NCBI GenBank assembly: GCA_035447065.1
Contig: DAOTGJ010000005.1
Location: 1-64,000, forward strand
Direction: 5' to 3'
From: CALEMW01 sp035447065
Lineage (GTDB): Bacteria > Krumholzibacteriota > Krumholzibacteriia > LZORAL124-64-63
DNA: 64,000 nt
Below the pieces are notes generated by a model that saw only the letters and a list, made by a program, of their open reading frames with translations, ran no database searches and was not told where the DNA came from. Position 1 is the stretch's first letter. The number at the start of each line of letters is the position of its first letter. This document shows, piece after piece, positions 21,630-31,116 of the stretch. A program made the position numbers and the translations under genes.

Positions 21630-22073
21630 TCAGCCCACGCCCCGCAGCAGGCGCACGCTCAGGCCGCCGCCGTCGGGCGCGAATTCCACGGCCGCCACGT
21701 CGAAGCGGAAGTGCTGCACGCCCCGCGGCGGCTCCTCGTGCAGATAGCGGCGGACCACGCGGCGCAGACGCGCCAGGCGGCGCGGTCCCACGGCCTCCTC
21801 CGGCAGGCCGCAGCGGCGGCCGCGGCGGGCCTTCACCTCGCAGAAGACCAGCAGGTCGTCGCGGCGCAGGACCAGGTCCAGCTCGCCTTCGGCGCGGCGC
21901 CAGCGCCGGGCCACGGGCCGCAGGCCGACGGCGGCGTAGGCCAGCACGGCGGCGTCCTCGCCCAGGCGGCCCAGGGTCTGGCGGTCGGGGGTCTGGCGGT
22001 CGGGGGTCTGGCGGTCGGGGGTCCGGCGGTCGGGAATCCCGAGCTCCGGGGTCTGGTGATCCGGGTGGGTCAT
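21630..22073 (-). CDS. YraN / UPF0102 family putative nuclease
   Basis: A 147-residue protein with the PD-(D/E)xK-like core GELDLVLRRDDLLVFCEVKARRG, where Glu, Asp and EVK form the presumed metal site. The family commonly sits beside rnhB, as here; its biological role is not firmly established. The N-terminus carries a non-conserved tail that includes four TPDRQ-type repeats encoded by a 15-bp tandem repeat, so the true start could lie after it (near GRLGEDAAV). Last gene of the rpsP operon. Confidence 0.85.
   Translation of the reverse strand: MTHPDHQTPELGIPDRRTPDRQTPDRQTPDRQTLGRLGEDAAVLAYAAVGLRPVARRWRRAEGELDLVLRRDDLLVFCEVKARRGRRCGLPEEAVGPRRLARLRRVVRRYLHEEPPRGVQHFRFDVAAVEFAPDGGGLSVRLLRGVG
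21975..22034. repeat. 15-bp tandem repeat, four units, inside the YraN-like gene
   Basis: The plus strand reads GGTCTGGCGGTCGGG four times in a row (the last copy with one change). In the gene it encodes TPDRQ repeats near the N-terminus, ahead of the conserved fold. Confidence 0.9.
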
Positions 22074-22135
22074 GACGACGGGCGCCGATCCGGGAGTCGG
22101 AATGGGAGGCGACGCCACGCGCCGGAGCAAGTCCC

Positions 22136-22768
22136 CTACCAGAGCCGCCCCTGCACCAGCTCCGCCACCGGCCTGAAGGTGCGGCGGTGCAGGGGGCAGG
22201 GCCCCAGGCGGTGCAGGGCGTCCAGGTGCGCGGCCGCGCCGTAGCCCTTGTGGCCCGCGAAGCCGTAGCCGGGCCAACGCGCGTCCAGGTCCGCCATGAG
22301 GCGGTCCCGGGTCACCTTGGCGATGATGGCGCCGGCGGCCACCGCGGCGCTGGCGCCGTCTCCGCCCACCACGGTACGCGTGGGCCAGGGCACCTCGGGG
22401 GCGTGCACGCCGTCCACCAGGACCAGGTCCGGGGCACGCCCCAGCAGCGCCAGGGCGCCGGCCATGGCTTCCAGGCTGGCGCGCAGGATGTTGATCTCGT
22501 CGATGCGGGCGGGGGAAACGGCGAAGGCGCCCCAGCAGAGGGCGCCTCGCACGATGGCGTCGTAGAGGGCGTCGCGGCGCCTGGCCGTGAGCCGTTTGGA
22601 ATCATCCAGGCCGTCCGGACACCAGCCCGGGGGCAGGATGGCGGCGCCGGCCACGACCGGGCCCGCCAGACAGCCGCGCCCGGCCTCGTCCACCCCCGCC
22701 ACCAGCTGGTGGGGGGCGGCGCGGCAGGCGGCGTCGAACTGGGCCAGACCGGCGCCGGCGCGGCTCAC
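22136..22768 (-). CDS. rnhB: ribonuclease HII
   Basis: Cleaves the RNA strand of RNA-DNA hybrids and starts removal of single ribonucleotides from DNA; 210 aa. Catalytic acidic residues are visible in GVDEAGRGCLAGPVVAGA and LVDG; the C-terminal HKGYGAAAHLDAL is the family block. Start is GTG, overlapping the rplS stop as GTGA. Its place behind trmD-rplS is a common bacterial arrangement. Confidence 0.95.
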   Translation of the reverse strand: MSRAGAGLAQFDAACRAAPHQLVAGVDEAGRGCLAGPVVAGAAILPPGWCPDGLDDSKRLTARRRDALYDAIVRGALCWGAFAVSPARIDEINILRASLEAMAGALALLGRAPDLVLVDGVHAPEVPWPTRTVVGGDGASAAVAAGAIIAKVTRDRLMADLDARWPGYGFAGHKGYGAAAHLDALHRLGPCPLHRRTFRPVAELVQGRLW

Positions 22769-23118
22769 TTGACGATGCGACGCTCGCGGATGCGGGCCTT
22801 GCGGCCGGTCAGGCCGCGCAGGTAGTACAGCTTGGCGCGGCGCACGCGGCCGTGACGGACCAGCTCGATGCCGGCCAGGCTCGGCGTGTGCAGCGGGATC
22901 ACGCGCTCCACGGCCACGCCGTTGCTGATCTTGCGCACCGTGATGGACTCCTCGTTGGCCGTGCCGCTCTGGGCCATGACCACGCCCTCGTAGTTCTGCA
23001 CGCGCGTCTTGCCGCCCTCGGTGATCTTCATCTGGCAGCGGACGGTGTCGCCGATCTGGAACGCGGGCAGGTCGGTCTTGAGATTCTCCTGCCGCAGGCT
23101 GTCGATGACGTTGCTCAT
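22765..23118 (-). CDS. rplS: 50S ribosomal protein L19
   Basis: Ribosomal protein of 117 residues located at the 30S-50S interface. It shows the typical KTDLPAFQIGDTVRC opening, the EGVVMAQSG core and the RRAKLYYLRGLTGRKARI C-terminus. The ATG follows a GGAGA-type site. About 100 bases without a gene precede it (23119-23217), in which I saw no clear regulatory structure. Confidence 0.97.
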   Translation of the reverse strand: MSNVIDSLRQENLKTDLPAFQIGDTVRCQMKITEGGKTRVQNYEGVVMAQSGTANEESITVRKISNGVAVERVIPLHTPSLAGIELVRHGRVRRAKLYYLRGLTGRKARIRERRIVK

Positions 23119-23217
23119 CGCGGGTCTCCTCTGTCGCCGGCCGGGGTCGTTCCGGTCCGGTATCGTGGTCCGGCGTCGTCGCCGCCCGATGCGGCCGCCG
23201 CGCCTCGCTCGTGGGTC

Positions 23218-23925
23218 TCAGTCCTCGTCGGCCAGCAGGTCGGGACGCCGGTCCCGGGTCCGCTCGCGCGACCGCTCCTCGCGCCACGCCTCGATGTTGG
23301 CGTGGTGTCCGGACAGGAGCACCTCCGGCACCTCCAGGCCCCGGTACTCCGGAGGCCGCGTGTACCAGGGGCACTCCAGGCGGCCGTCCAGGGCCGCCGT
23401 GAAGCTGTCCTGCTCCGCGGAGTCGCTGTTGCCCAGCACCCCGGGGATGCGCCTCACCAGCGCGTCGATGACCACCAGGGCCGGCAGCTCGCCGCCGGTC
23501 AGCACGTAGTCGCCGATGGACACCTCGCGCGGGTTCAGCAGATCCAGCGCGCGCTGGTCGATGCCCTTGTAGTGGCCGCAGATCAGCACGATCTCGCCGG
23601 CCGCCTGCGCCCGGCCCAGGAGTTCCAGGACCAGGCCTTCCGAGAGCGTCTCCCCCTGGGGCGTCATCAGCAGCACCAGGGCGTCGTCGTTCCCGCGCAC
23701 CGCCTCGACGGATTCCACCACCGGCGGCGCCATCATGATCATGCCGGCGCCGCCCCCGTAGGGGTAGTCGTCGACGGTGCGGTGCTTGTCCACCGCATGG
23801 TCGCGGATGTCCTCGACCGTGTATTCCACCTGCCCCTGGCGCGCCGCCCTGCCCAGGATGCTGGTCTCCAGCACCGGCCGGATCATCTCCGGGAACAGGG
23901 TCAGCACCTTAATCGCCAGCGACAT
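23218..23925 (-). CDS. trmD: tRNA (guanine-37-N1) methyltransferase
   Basis: Methylates G37 next to the anticodon, preventing frameshifts; 235 aa, SPOUT fold with a deep trefoil knot. Seen: LTLFPEMI near the start, DDYPYGGGAGMIMM, the knot ICGHYKGID, and SIGDYVLTGGELPALVVID. The C-terminal part is DNA/RNA-binding and basic. It overlaps rimM by 17 bases. Confidence 0.97.
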   Translation of the reverse strand: MSLAIKVLTLFPEMIRPVLETSILGRAARQGQVEYTVEDIRDHAVDKHRTVDDYPYGGGAGMIMMAPPVVESVEAVRGNDDALVLLMTPQGETLSEGLVLELLGRAQAAGEIVLICGHYKGIDQRALDLLNPREVSIGDYVLTGGELPALVVIDALVRRIPGVLGNSDSAEQDSFTAALDGRLECPWYTRPPEYRGLEVPEVLLSGHHANIEAWREERSRERTRDRRPDLLADED

Positions 23926-24439
23926 CCAGCAGCCCTTCCGGCGGGTCGATCACCAGCGGGGCGCCCAGCCCCGCGCCGTCCACCAGGATGGGCGGCACCG
24001 CGGGGATCAGCACCTCGCGTCCGCCGCGGCGGATGGCCAGGGTGAACTGCGGGCCGTAGAGGCGCACCTCGTGCACCTCGCCCAGCACCGCGCCCGCCGT
24101 GTCGCGCACCTCGCAGCCCAGCCAGCGGAACGGCAGTCCGCCGCGGGGCTTGGGGAAGCCGGGCTCCGGGTATCGGCTCCGGAGGAAGCCGATGCTCCGT
24201 CCGACCCGGGCTTCCGCGGCGTCGCGATCCTCCACGCCGTCCACGGCCACCACGTAGCAGGGGCCGTGCGAACGCCAGTCCTGGACCTCCACCGGGACGC
24301 CGTCGTCCCAGATCAGCAGGTCCGTGTCGAGCAGGTCCTCATGCCAGTCGATCATGGGGTAGAGCTTGATCTCTCCCCTCAGACCGACCGCCTTGACCAC
24401 CTGGGCGAGCTGGATGAAGCCGTCGACGGGCGCGCCCAT
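23909..24439 (-). CDS. rimM: ribosome maturation factor RimM
   Basis: Assembly factor for the 30S head (binds S19); 176 aa. N-terminal beta-barrel begins FIQLAQVVKAVGLRGEIKLYP, and the C-terminal PRC barrel contains LGCEVRDTAGAVLGEVHEV and ends ILVDGAGLGAPLVIDPPEGL. It lies between khpA and trmD, the usual order. Confidence 0.94.
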   Translation of the reverse strand: MGAPVDGFIQLAQVVKAVGLRGEIKLYPMIDWHEDLLDTDLLIWDDGVPVEVQDWRSHGPCYVVAVDGVEDRDAAEARVGRSIGFLRSRYPEPGFPKPRGGLPFRWLGCEVRDTAGAVLGEVHEVRLYGPQFTLAIRRGGREVLIPAVPPILVDGAGLGAPLVIDPPEGLLDVAGD

Positions 24440-24446
24440 GGGCGCG

Positions 24447-24740
24447 TCAGGCCGACGTCTCGTCGGCGGCCGGCGCGGCGGCCTCGGCGGCCACGGCGTC
24501 CTCGTCGGCGATCTCCAGGCCGAAGGTGCGGCCGGACCGCTTGCCCATGGCCTCCAGCAGGGTGCGCAGGGACTTGGCCGTCTGCCCGCCCTTGCCGATC
24601 ACCTGGCCCAGATCGTCCGCGTGGACGTGGACCTCGAAGATCTCCCCGCCGTCGCGCTCCAGGCGGCGGATGCGCACGTCGTCCGGGTGGTCCACCAGGT
24701 TGACCACGACCCAGGACACCAGATCCAGCGCGGACGCCAT
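24447..24740 (-). CDS. khpA: KH-domain RNA-binding protein (KhpA / YlqC type)
   Basis: Small RNA-binding protein, 97 aa. A single KH domain with the loop VIGKGGQTAKSLRTLL is preceded by the family N-terminus (VNLVDHPDDVRIRRLE). The last about 20 residues are acidic and Ala-rich. Encoded between rpsP and rimM with a TGATG overlap to rpsP. KhpA proteins in Gram-positives affect cell division and small RNA binding; its job here is unknown. Confidence 0.93.
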   Translation of the reverse strand: MASALDLVSWVVVNLVDHPDDVRIRRLERDGGEIFEVHVHADDLGQVIGKGGQTAKSLRTLLEAMGKRSGRTFGLEIADEDAVAAEAAAPAADETSA

Positions 24741-25258
24741 CACTGGGCCTCGCCGTCCTCCGCGGGCGCCTCGGCGGCGGCCTCGCCCTCGGACTCGGCG
24801 GCGGCCGCGGCCTCGGCGGCGGCGGCGGCCTCGGCGGCGGCGGCGGCTTCGGCCTCCTCCTTCGCCTTGCGCTCGGCCTCGGCCTTGGCCTTGCGCTCGG
24901 CGTCGGCCTTGGCCTTGGCGCGCGAGTCGGCACGGTTGGCGCTGTCGCTCTTCCAGGCGGCCACGCGGGACTCCACCTCGGCGGCGTCCAGGCCCTTGTT
25001 CTGCAGCTCGCGGCGCAGCAGCACGCCCTCGTTCTTCATCAGCGACCGGGCGGTGCTGGAGAGCTCCGCGCCCTGGTTCAGCCAGCTGATGATCTCCGCA
25101 TCGTGGAGCTGCACCTCGTACGGATCCGCGAAGGGGTTGTAGAAGCCGAGGTTGGCGATGTAGGCGCCGTCGCGGCGGCTGCGGCTGTCGGTCACGACGA
25201 GACGGTAGAAGGGGCGCTTCTTCCGTCCCATGCGCGTGAGTCGGATCATCGTGGACAC
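24740..25258 (-). CDS. rpsP: 30S ribosomal protein S16 with a long C-terminal extension
   Basis: The first about 85 residues are ordinary S16 (IRLTRMGRKKRPFYR, then GFYNPFADPYEVQLHD). The protein then runs on to 172 residues, about twice the usual length, through a Lys/Ala/Glu-rich helix and an Ala/Glu-rich acidic end. I start it at a GTG (adding Met-Ser-Thr before MIRL) because GGAGG lies six bases before it, whereas the ATG of MIRL would be 15 bases away. First gene of rpsP-khpA-rimM-trmD-rplS-rnhB-yraN. Confidence 0.93.
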   Translation of the reverse strand: MSTMIRLTRMGRKKRPFYRLVVTDSRSRRDGAYIANLGFYNPFADPYEVQLHDAEIISWLNQGAELSSTARSLMKNEGVLLRRELQNKGLDAAEVESRVAAWKSDSANRADSRAKAKADAERKAKAEAERKAKEEAEAAAAAEAAAAAEAAAAAESEGEAAAEAPAEDGEAQ

Positions 25259-25339
25259 GGTGTACCTCCGGGTCGTGTCGCTGGGTCAATCGGAACGCCC
25301 TGCGGCGTCCCCGCCTGGGGCCCTGGGCGCAAGCCGGCG

Positions 25340-25368
25340 AATATAGCCTCCGCCGCGCCGGGTGCCAA
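25340..25368 (-). promoter_or_regulatory. promoter of the rpsP operon
   Basis: Minus strand: -35 TTGGCA, 17 bp, -10 TATATT. Predicted start near 25333, about 75 bases before the GTG. Confidence 0.65.
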
Positions 25369-25374
25369 GCCCCG

Positions 25375-25402
25375 TTGAAAAGAGCCTCGCGGGACCTCCC
25401 GC
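25375..25402 (-). terminator. terminator of ffh
   Basis: Minus strand: hairpin GCGGGA-GG-TCCCGC directly after the ffh stop, followed by GAGGCTCTTTTC. Short stem with a modest U-run, lying just upstream of the rpsP promoter. Confidence 0.5.
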
Positions 25403-25406
25403 CGGC

Positions 25407-26741
<1,335 letters not shown>

Positions 26742-26804
26742 GGTGGTCGAAATCCTTCGGCAACAAGCGGTTGACTGGTGACGCCCCTGGCGCACAAAAA
26801 CAAC

Positions 26805-26830
26805 GGGCGGGCGTCGTCCGACGCCGGCCC
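26805..26830 (-). terminator. terminator-like hairpin in the ffh leader
   Basis: Minus strand: GGGC(C)GGCGTCG, 2-base loop, then the complement with one mismatch, followed by GTTGTTTTTG. It lies downstream of the ffh promoter and about 65 bases before its start codon. It may end transcription coming from rpe, or act as an attenuator of ffh. Confidence 0.5.
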
Positions 26831-26848
26831 ATTGAGCCGCGATCGCCT

Positions 26849-26877
26849 AGAATAGGCCACGAGGACCAGGAAAGCAA
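26849..26877 (-). promoter_or_regulatory. promoter of ffh
   Basis: Minus strand: -35 TTGCTT, 17 bp, -10 TATTCT. It is wedged between the rpe stop and the leader hairpin. Confidence 0.6.
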
Positions 26878-26890
26878 GGGATTTCGTGGT

Positions 26891-27535
26891 CTAGCGCCCG
26901 CGCAGGGAGGCCACGGCGGCGGCCCGGTCCGCGGCCCCGAAGAGGTAGGAGCCGGCCACCAGGATGTCCGCCCCGGCCTCGCGGGCCAGGGCCGAGGTGG
27001 CGGCGTTGATCCCCCCGTCCACGCTGATGGCGAAGCCCAGGCCCCTCTCCCGGCGCCGGCGGGCCAGCTCCGCGATGCGGCGCGGCGCCTCCTCCAGGAA
27101 GGCCTGGCCGCCGAAGCCCGGCTCCACGCTCATCACCAGCACCAGGTCCAGGTCCGGCAGGTAGGGGTCCAGGGCGTCCAGATCCGTGCCCGGGCGCAGG
27201 GACAGGCCGGGCCGCATGCCGGCCGCGCGGACGGCGGCCAGGGTGGCCGCGGCATCGGCGTCGCTCTCCACGTGGAAGGTCAGGGCGTCCACCCCGGCGC
27301 GGGCGAAAGGCTCCACCAGCGCGTCGGGCCGCGTGACCATGAGATGGGCGTCCAGGAGCAGATCGGTGCGGCGGCGCAGGGCCTTGGCGATGAAGGGGCC
27401 GAAGGTCAGGTTGGGCACGAAGTGCCCGTCCATCACGTCCAGGTGGAAGAGATCGGCTCCGGCGGCCTCCATGGAGGCCATGTCCTGCGCCGCCGCGCCG
27501 AAGTCGGCCGACAGCAGCGAAGGCGCCACGGCCAC
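26891..27535 (-). CDS. rpe: ribulose-phosphate 3-epimerase
   Basis: Pentose-phosphate enzyme of 214 residues, TIM barrel, metal-dependent. Family blocks: APSLLSADF, HLDVMDGHFVPNLTFGP, DAHLMV, SVEPGFGGQAF and SVDGGIN. I use the GTG one base after the upstream stop (sequence then begins with VAVAPSLL, the family's usual start); a TTG nine codons further upstream is also open. Last gene of the yajC-def-fmt-rsmB-PASTA-rpe series. Confidence 0.94.
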   Translation of the reverse strand: MAVAPSLLSADFGAAAQDMASMEAAGADLFHLDVMDGHFVPNLTFGPFIAKALRRRTDLLLDAHLMVTRPDALVEPFARAGVDALTFHVESDADAAATLAAVRAAGMRPGLSLRPGTDLDALDPYLPDLDLVLVMSVEPGFGGQAFLEEAPRRIAELARRRRERGLGFAISVDGGINAATSALAREAGADILVAGSYLFGAADRAAAVASLRGR

Positions 27536-27536
27536 G

Positions 27537-28262
27537 TCACCGCGTGGATGCCACCAGCTCAACGGTGCCCCCCTTCGCCACGCGGGAGCCCGGGTCCGGA
27601 CGCTGCTTCAGCACGGTGTTGGCCGGCACGCGGCCGTCGCGCTCGTAGCGCACGGGGGACAGCACGCAGCCGGCGGCCTCGGCCGCGGCGCGGGCGGAGA
27701 ACAGGGAGCGGCCCCGCAGGTCCGGCATGAGCAGGGCGCGGCCGCTGACCGGCGCCACCACCACCATGTCCACGGACTCCCCCTTGGCCAGGGGCGTGCC
27801 CGCGGCCGGGGACTGCAGGCCCACGCTGGCGGCCACGGCGCCGGGATCACGCATCTCCAGCACCCGCCCCACGCGGAAGGACTCCCGCTGCAGGGTGGCC
27901 TCGGCCTGGCGGCGGCTCAGACCCTGGAGGCGGGGCACCGGTCCGGCGGCGTGCCCGTCGCTGAGCACCACGGCCACGCGGCGGCCGGCGCGGATCACGG
28001 CGCCGGCCCGCGGCGCCTGGTGGATCACGCCGCCGGCGGGGATGGACGGATGGGATTCCGCGCGCACGGTCTCCACCGCCAGGCCCTCCGCCTGGGCGGC
28101 CTCGCGGGCCCGCTCCAGGGGCAGGCCGGCCAGGTCCGGCACCCGGACCTCCGGGTTGCGGTGCACCAGGCGGGGCATGAGCAGGAAGTTGAAGGACAGC
28201 ACGCCCAGGACGAAGACCACGCCCAGGGCCGCCAGCAACAGCAGGAACTGCCAGATCTTCAC
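27537..28262 (-). CDS. membrane-anchored protein with three PASTA domains
   Basis: 241 residues: a short cytoplasmic end, one membrane segment (about 5-28), then three PASTA domains outside the membrane (roughly 40-105, 110-175, 180-241), each with the VPDL/MPDL-type opening and a final VxVVxS strand. PASTA domains bind muropeptides or lipid II in Ser/Thr kinases and PBPs; no kinase or transpeptidase domain is present. GTG start with GAGGAG eight bases upstream and a GTGA overlap with rsmB. In Firmicutes the same spot, between rsmB and rpe, holds the PASTA kinase PrkC. Confidence 0.85.
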   Translation of the reverse strand: MKIWQFLLLLAALGVVFVLGVLSFNFLLMPRLVHRNPEVRVPDLAGLPLERAREAAQAEGLAVETVRAESHPSIPAGGVIHQAPRAGAVIRAGRRVAVVLSDGHAAGPVPRLQGLSRRQAEATLQRESFRVGRVLEMRDPGAVAASVGLQSPAAGTPLAKGESVDMVVVAPVSGRALLMPDLRGRSLFSARAAAEAAGCVLSPVRYERDGRVPANTVLKQRPDPGSRVAKGGTVELVASTR

Positions 28263-29623
28263 GTGGTCCGCTCCTCTCTCCCCGCCGGATCTCCGCGCCG
28301 CAGCCGGGCCGCGAAGAAGCCGTCGCCGCCGTCGGGATCCGGCCACCAGCGGCGCTGCCAGGCGCCGTCGGACCAGGGATCCGGTTCCAGCTCGGGGGCC
28401 GTGCGGCGCAGGGCCTCCAGCACGTCCTCGTTCTCCTCCCGCTCCAGGGAGCAGGTGGCGTAGAGCAGGCGGCCGCCGGGGCGCAGCAGGCGCACCGCGG
28501 CCGCGGCCAGATCGGCCAGCAACGCGCCGTTGCGGGCCGGGGTTCCGGGCTCCAGGCGCCAGCGCCCTTCCGGGTGGTGGCGCAGCACGCCGGTGCCGCT
28601 GCAGGGCCCGTCCAGCAGGACCGCGCCGAAGGCGCCGTCGCGGAAGGGGGCCCGCATCCCATCCGCTGATACCACGGACACCGGGCCGGGCTCAACCCTT
28701 TCCAGGTTGGCGCGCAGGGGCGCCAGGCGCGCGGCGCCCAGGTCCGCCGCCACCAGCAGGGCGTCGTCGGGCAGGCGGCGGCGCAGGTGGAGCGTCTTGC
28801 CGCCGGGGGCGGCGCAGAGGTCCAGGCCCGGACCCTCCAGGTCCGCGGCGAGGAGCTCCGTGGCCTCCTGCACGTGGAGATCCTGGACGATGAGCTCGGG
28901 GTGGGCGGCCAGCAGCGCGCCCAGGGCGTCGCGGCCCAGGCGCGCCGTCAGGCGCAGCGACGACGGGTGCGGCCCGGGGACCACATCCGCGCCTTCGGCG
29001 GCGAGGGCGGTGGCCACGGCCTGCGGGTCGGCGCCGGGCAGCACGTGGAGCCAGAGGGGCGGCGGCGTGTTGGCGGCCGCGGCCACCGCCGCGGCCCGTT
29101 CCGCGCCGAAGCGCTCCACCCAGCGGGCGGCCAGCCAGGGCGGCAGCGACGCCCAGGTGCTCAGGTGCGCCACCGGATCCCGGCTCAGCGTCGCGAAGCC
29201 GCGGGGCAGCGATGCCCGGCGAGCCGCCTGGTCCTCCCCCAGCCGTCGCCGCACGTTCTGCAGCAGACCGTTGACGAAGCCCGCGGCGCCGGCCCCGCGG
29301 CCCTGGCGCGCCAGCTGCACGGTCTGGTCCACGGCCGCGTAGTCGGGCACGCCGTCGCAGGCCAGGAGCTGGTGCAGGGCCAGGCGCAGGAGATCGCGCA
29401 CGTCCTTGGCCACGTGGTCGGGGCGCTGGGCGAAGTGGTCGATGACGTGGTCGTAGCGGCCGCGCCAACGCACGGCGCCCTGGACCAGCTCGGCGCAGAA
29501 GGCGCGCTCGCGGGGGTCGGACAGGGCGTCCAGGGCGCGGTGGAGGGCGGCGTCGAAGGGGGCGCCGCGGGCCACGGCGCGCAGGGCTTCGGCGGCGCGG
29601 AGGCGGGCCGGCGAGACGCTCAT
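28259..29623 (-). CDS. rsmB: 16S rRNA (cytosine-967-C5) methyltransferase
   Basis: Methylates C967 of 16S rRNA; 454 aa. N-terminal NusB-like RNA-binding domain (about 1-140), then a Rossmann methyltransferase with SAM motif LCAAPGGKTLHL, the DGPCSGTG motif with its cysteine, and the catalytic YATCSLEREENE. It overlaps fmt (ATGA) and the PASTA gene (GTGA). Confidence 0.94.
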   Translation of the reverse strand: MSVSPARLRAAEALRAVARGAPFDAALHRALDALSDPRERAFCAELVQGAVRWRGRYDHVIDHFAQRPDHVAKDVRDLLRLALHQLLACDGVPDYAAVDQTVQLARQGRGAGAAGFVNGLLQNVRRRLGEDQAARRASLPRGFATLSRDPVAHLSTWASLPPWLAARWVERFGAERAAAVAAAANTPPPLWLHVLPGADPQAVATALAAEGADVVPGPHPSSLRLTARLGRDALGALLAAHPELIVQDLHVQEATELLAADLEGPGLDLCAAPGGKTLHLRRRLPDDALLVAADLGAARLAPLRANLERVEPGPVSVVSADGMRAPFRDGAFGAVLLDGPCSGTGVLRHHPEGRWRLEPGTPARNGALLADLAAAAVRLLRPGGRLLYATCSLEREENEDVLEALRRTAPELEPDPWSDGAWQRRWWPDPDGGDGFFAARLRRGDPAGREERTT

Positions 29624-30555
29624 GAACGCAGCACGCTCCCCACCGGCACCGGGCGGCCGCGCAGGTACTCGGCGGCTGTCATGGGGCGTTTGCCCGGGTT
29701 CTGCAGGCCGGTCACGCGCAGGGCGCCCTCGCCGCAGGCCACCACCAGGCCGTCGACGTCGGCGGCGAGCACCGTGCCGGGCTCCGCGTCGAAGACGTGC
29801 AGGGCCTCCGGGCGCGCCTCGGTCACCTTGAGCTGCCGCTCGTCCAGGAAGGTGACGGCGCCCGGCCAGGGGTTCAGGCCGCGGATCTGGTTGTGCACCG
29901 TGAGCACCGGCCGCTCCCAGCGGATGGGCGACAGGCTGCGGTTGAGCTTGGGCGCGTACACGGCGCCCTCGTCGTTCTGCATGCGGGCGTGCACCGTGCC
30001 CGCCTCCAGGCCGCGCAGGGTGTAGACCATGAGGTCCGCGCCCTGGCCGGCCAGAGTCTCCAGCAGCTCGCCGGAGGTGGCCTCCGGATCGATGGCCAGG
30101 GCGCGCTCCGCCAGCACCGGTCCCGTGTCCACGCCGGCGTCCATGCGCATGACCGACACGCCGGTCCAGAGGTCGCCGTGCAGGATGGCGTAGTGCACCG
30201 GGGACACGCCGCGCCAGCGGGGCAGCAGCGAGGCGTGCAGGTTGATGCAGCCGAAGCGCGGCAGGTTCAGCAGGGACTCGCGCAGGATGTGGCCGAAGGC
30301 CACCACCACCACGGCGTCGGGCTGCAGTTCGCGCACGCGGGCGGTGACCGCCGCGGCGTCGCCCCGGCCCCAGTCCATGACCGGCAGGCCGTGGCGCTGG
30401 GCCGCGGCCTTGACCGCCGTGGTCTCCACCTTGCGGCCGCGGCCGCGGGCGCGGTCCGGCTGCGTGACCACCAGGGGGATGTCGCAGCGCGCCTCCACCA
30501 GGGCGTCCAGGGTGGGGACGGCGAAGTCGGGGGATCCCATGAAGACGATGCGCAC
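29620..30555 (-). CDS. fmt: methionyl-tRNA formyltransferase
   Basis: Formylates initiator Met-tRNA with 10-formyl-tetrahydrofolate; 311 aa. It opens RIVFMGSPDFAVPTL, holds the catalytic block INLHASLLPRWRG (Asn, His) and the Asp in MDAGVDTGPVL; a C-terminal OB-fold domain follows. GTG start with GGAGGAGG six bases upstream. It works with def, the gene just before it. Confidence 0.96.
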   Translation of the reverse strand: MRIVFMGSPDFAVPTLDALVEARCDIPLVVTQPDRARGRGRKVETTAVKAAAQRHGLPVMDWGRGDAAAVTARVRELQPDAVVVVAFGHILRESLLNLPRFGCINLHASLLPRWRGVSPVHYAILHGDLWTGVSVMRMDAGVDTGPVLAERALAIDPEATSGELLETLAGQGADLMVYTLRGLEAGTVHARMQNDEGAVYAPKLNRSLSPIRWERPVLTVHNQIRGLNPWPGAVTFLDERQLKVTEARPEALHVFDAEPGTVLAADVDGLVVACGEGALRVTGLQNPGKRPMTAAEYLRGRPVPVGSVLRS

Positions 30556-30599
30556 GCGGCCCTCCTCCGGCGGCGTCGGGTCCCGGGAGGCGGCGGCCC

Positions 30600-31115
30600 T
30601 CAGCGCCAGCCCAGGCGCCAGAGGCCCATGCGCAGACGCACGCGGAGCCGCTCCCAGCCGGAAAGATGGTCCACGAACAGGATCCCGTCCAGGTGGTCGA
30701 TCTCGTGCTGCACCACGCGGGCCAGCAGCGCGTCGTCGGCCAGCTCCTGCTCCTGCCCGTCCTCGCCGCGGTAGCGCACCCGCACCGCCCGCGGCCGCAT
30801 CACGTTGCGGTACACGCCGGGAAAGGAAAGGCACCCCTCCAGGAAGGGCACCCGGTCCGGCGAGAGCTCCGTCAGCACGGGGTTGACGAGGACCCGCGCG
30901 CGGGCGGGCGGGTCCTCCGGGCGGCGGATGAGGATCACGCGGCGGCGGTCGCCCACCTGGGGCGCGGCCAGGCCCACGCCCTGCTCCCGCTCCATGATCC
31001 GGCGCATGTCGCGGATCAGGTCCGGCAGATCGGGGTCGGCGGGATCGGCGGGAGCGCAGGGCTCCCGCAGGGTCGGATCCCAGCAATAGACCAGGCGCCG
31101 CGCCGCACGCGACAT
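30600..31115 (-). CDS. def: peptide deformylase
   Basis: Metalloprotease removing the N-formyl group from new proteins; 171 aa. All three motifs are intact: GVGLAAPQ, EGCLS and QHEIDH (HExxH-type metal site). The stop and start relations are tight: one base separates it from the yajC stop. Confidence 0.96.
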   Translation of the reverse strand: MSRAARRLVYCWDPTLREPCAPADPADPDLPDLIRDMRRIMEREQGVGLAAPQVGDRRRVILIRRPEDPPARARVLVNPVLTELSPDRVPFLEGCLSFPGVYRNVMRPRAVRVRYRGEDGQEQELADDALLARVVQHEIDHLDGILFVDHLSGWERLRVRLRMGLWRLGWR

Positions 31116-31116
31116 G

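Noticed and set aside
23119..23217. L19 autoregulatory leader upstream of rplS
   Set aside because: The gap is GC-rich and can form hairpins, but nothing matched the known L19 leader structure closely enough to call.
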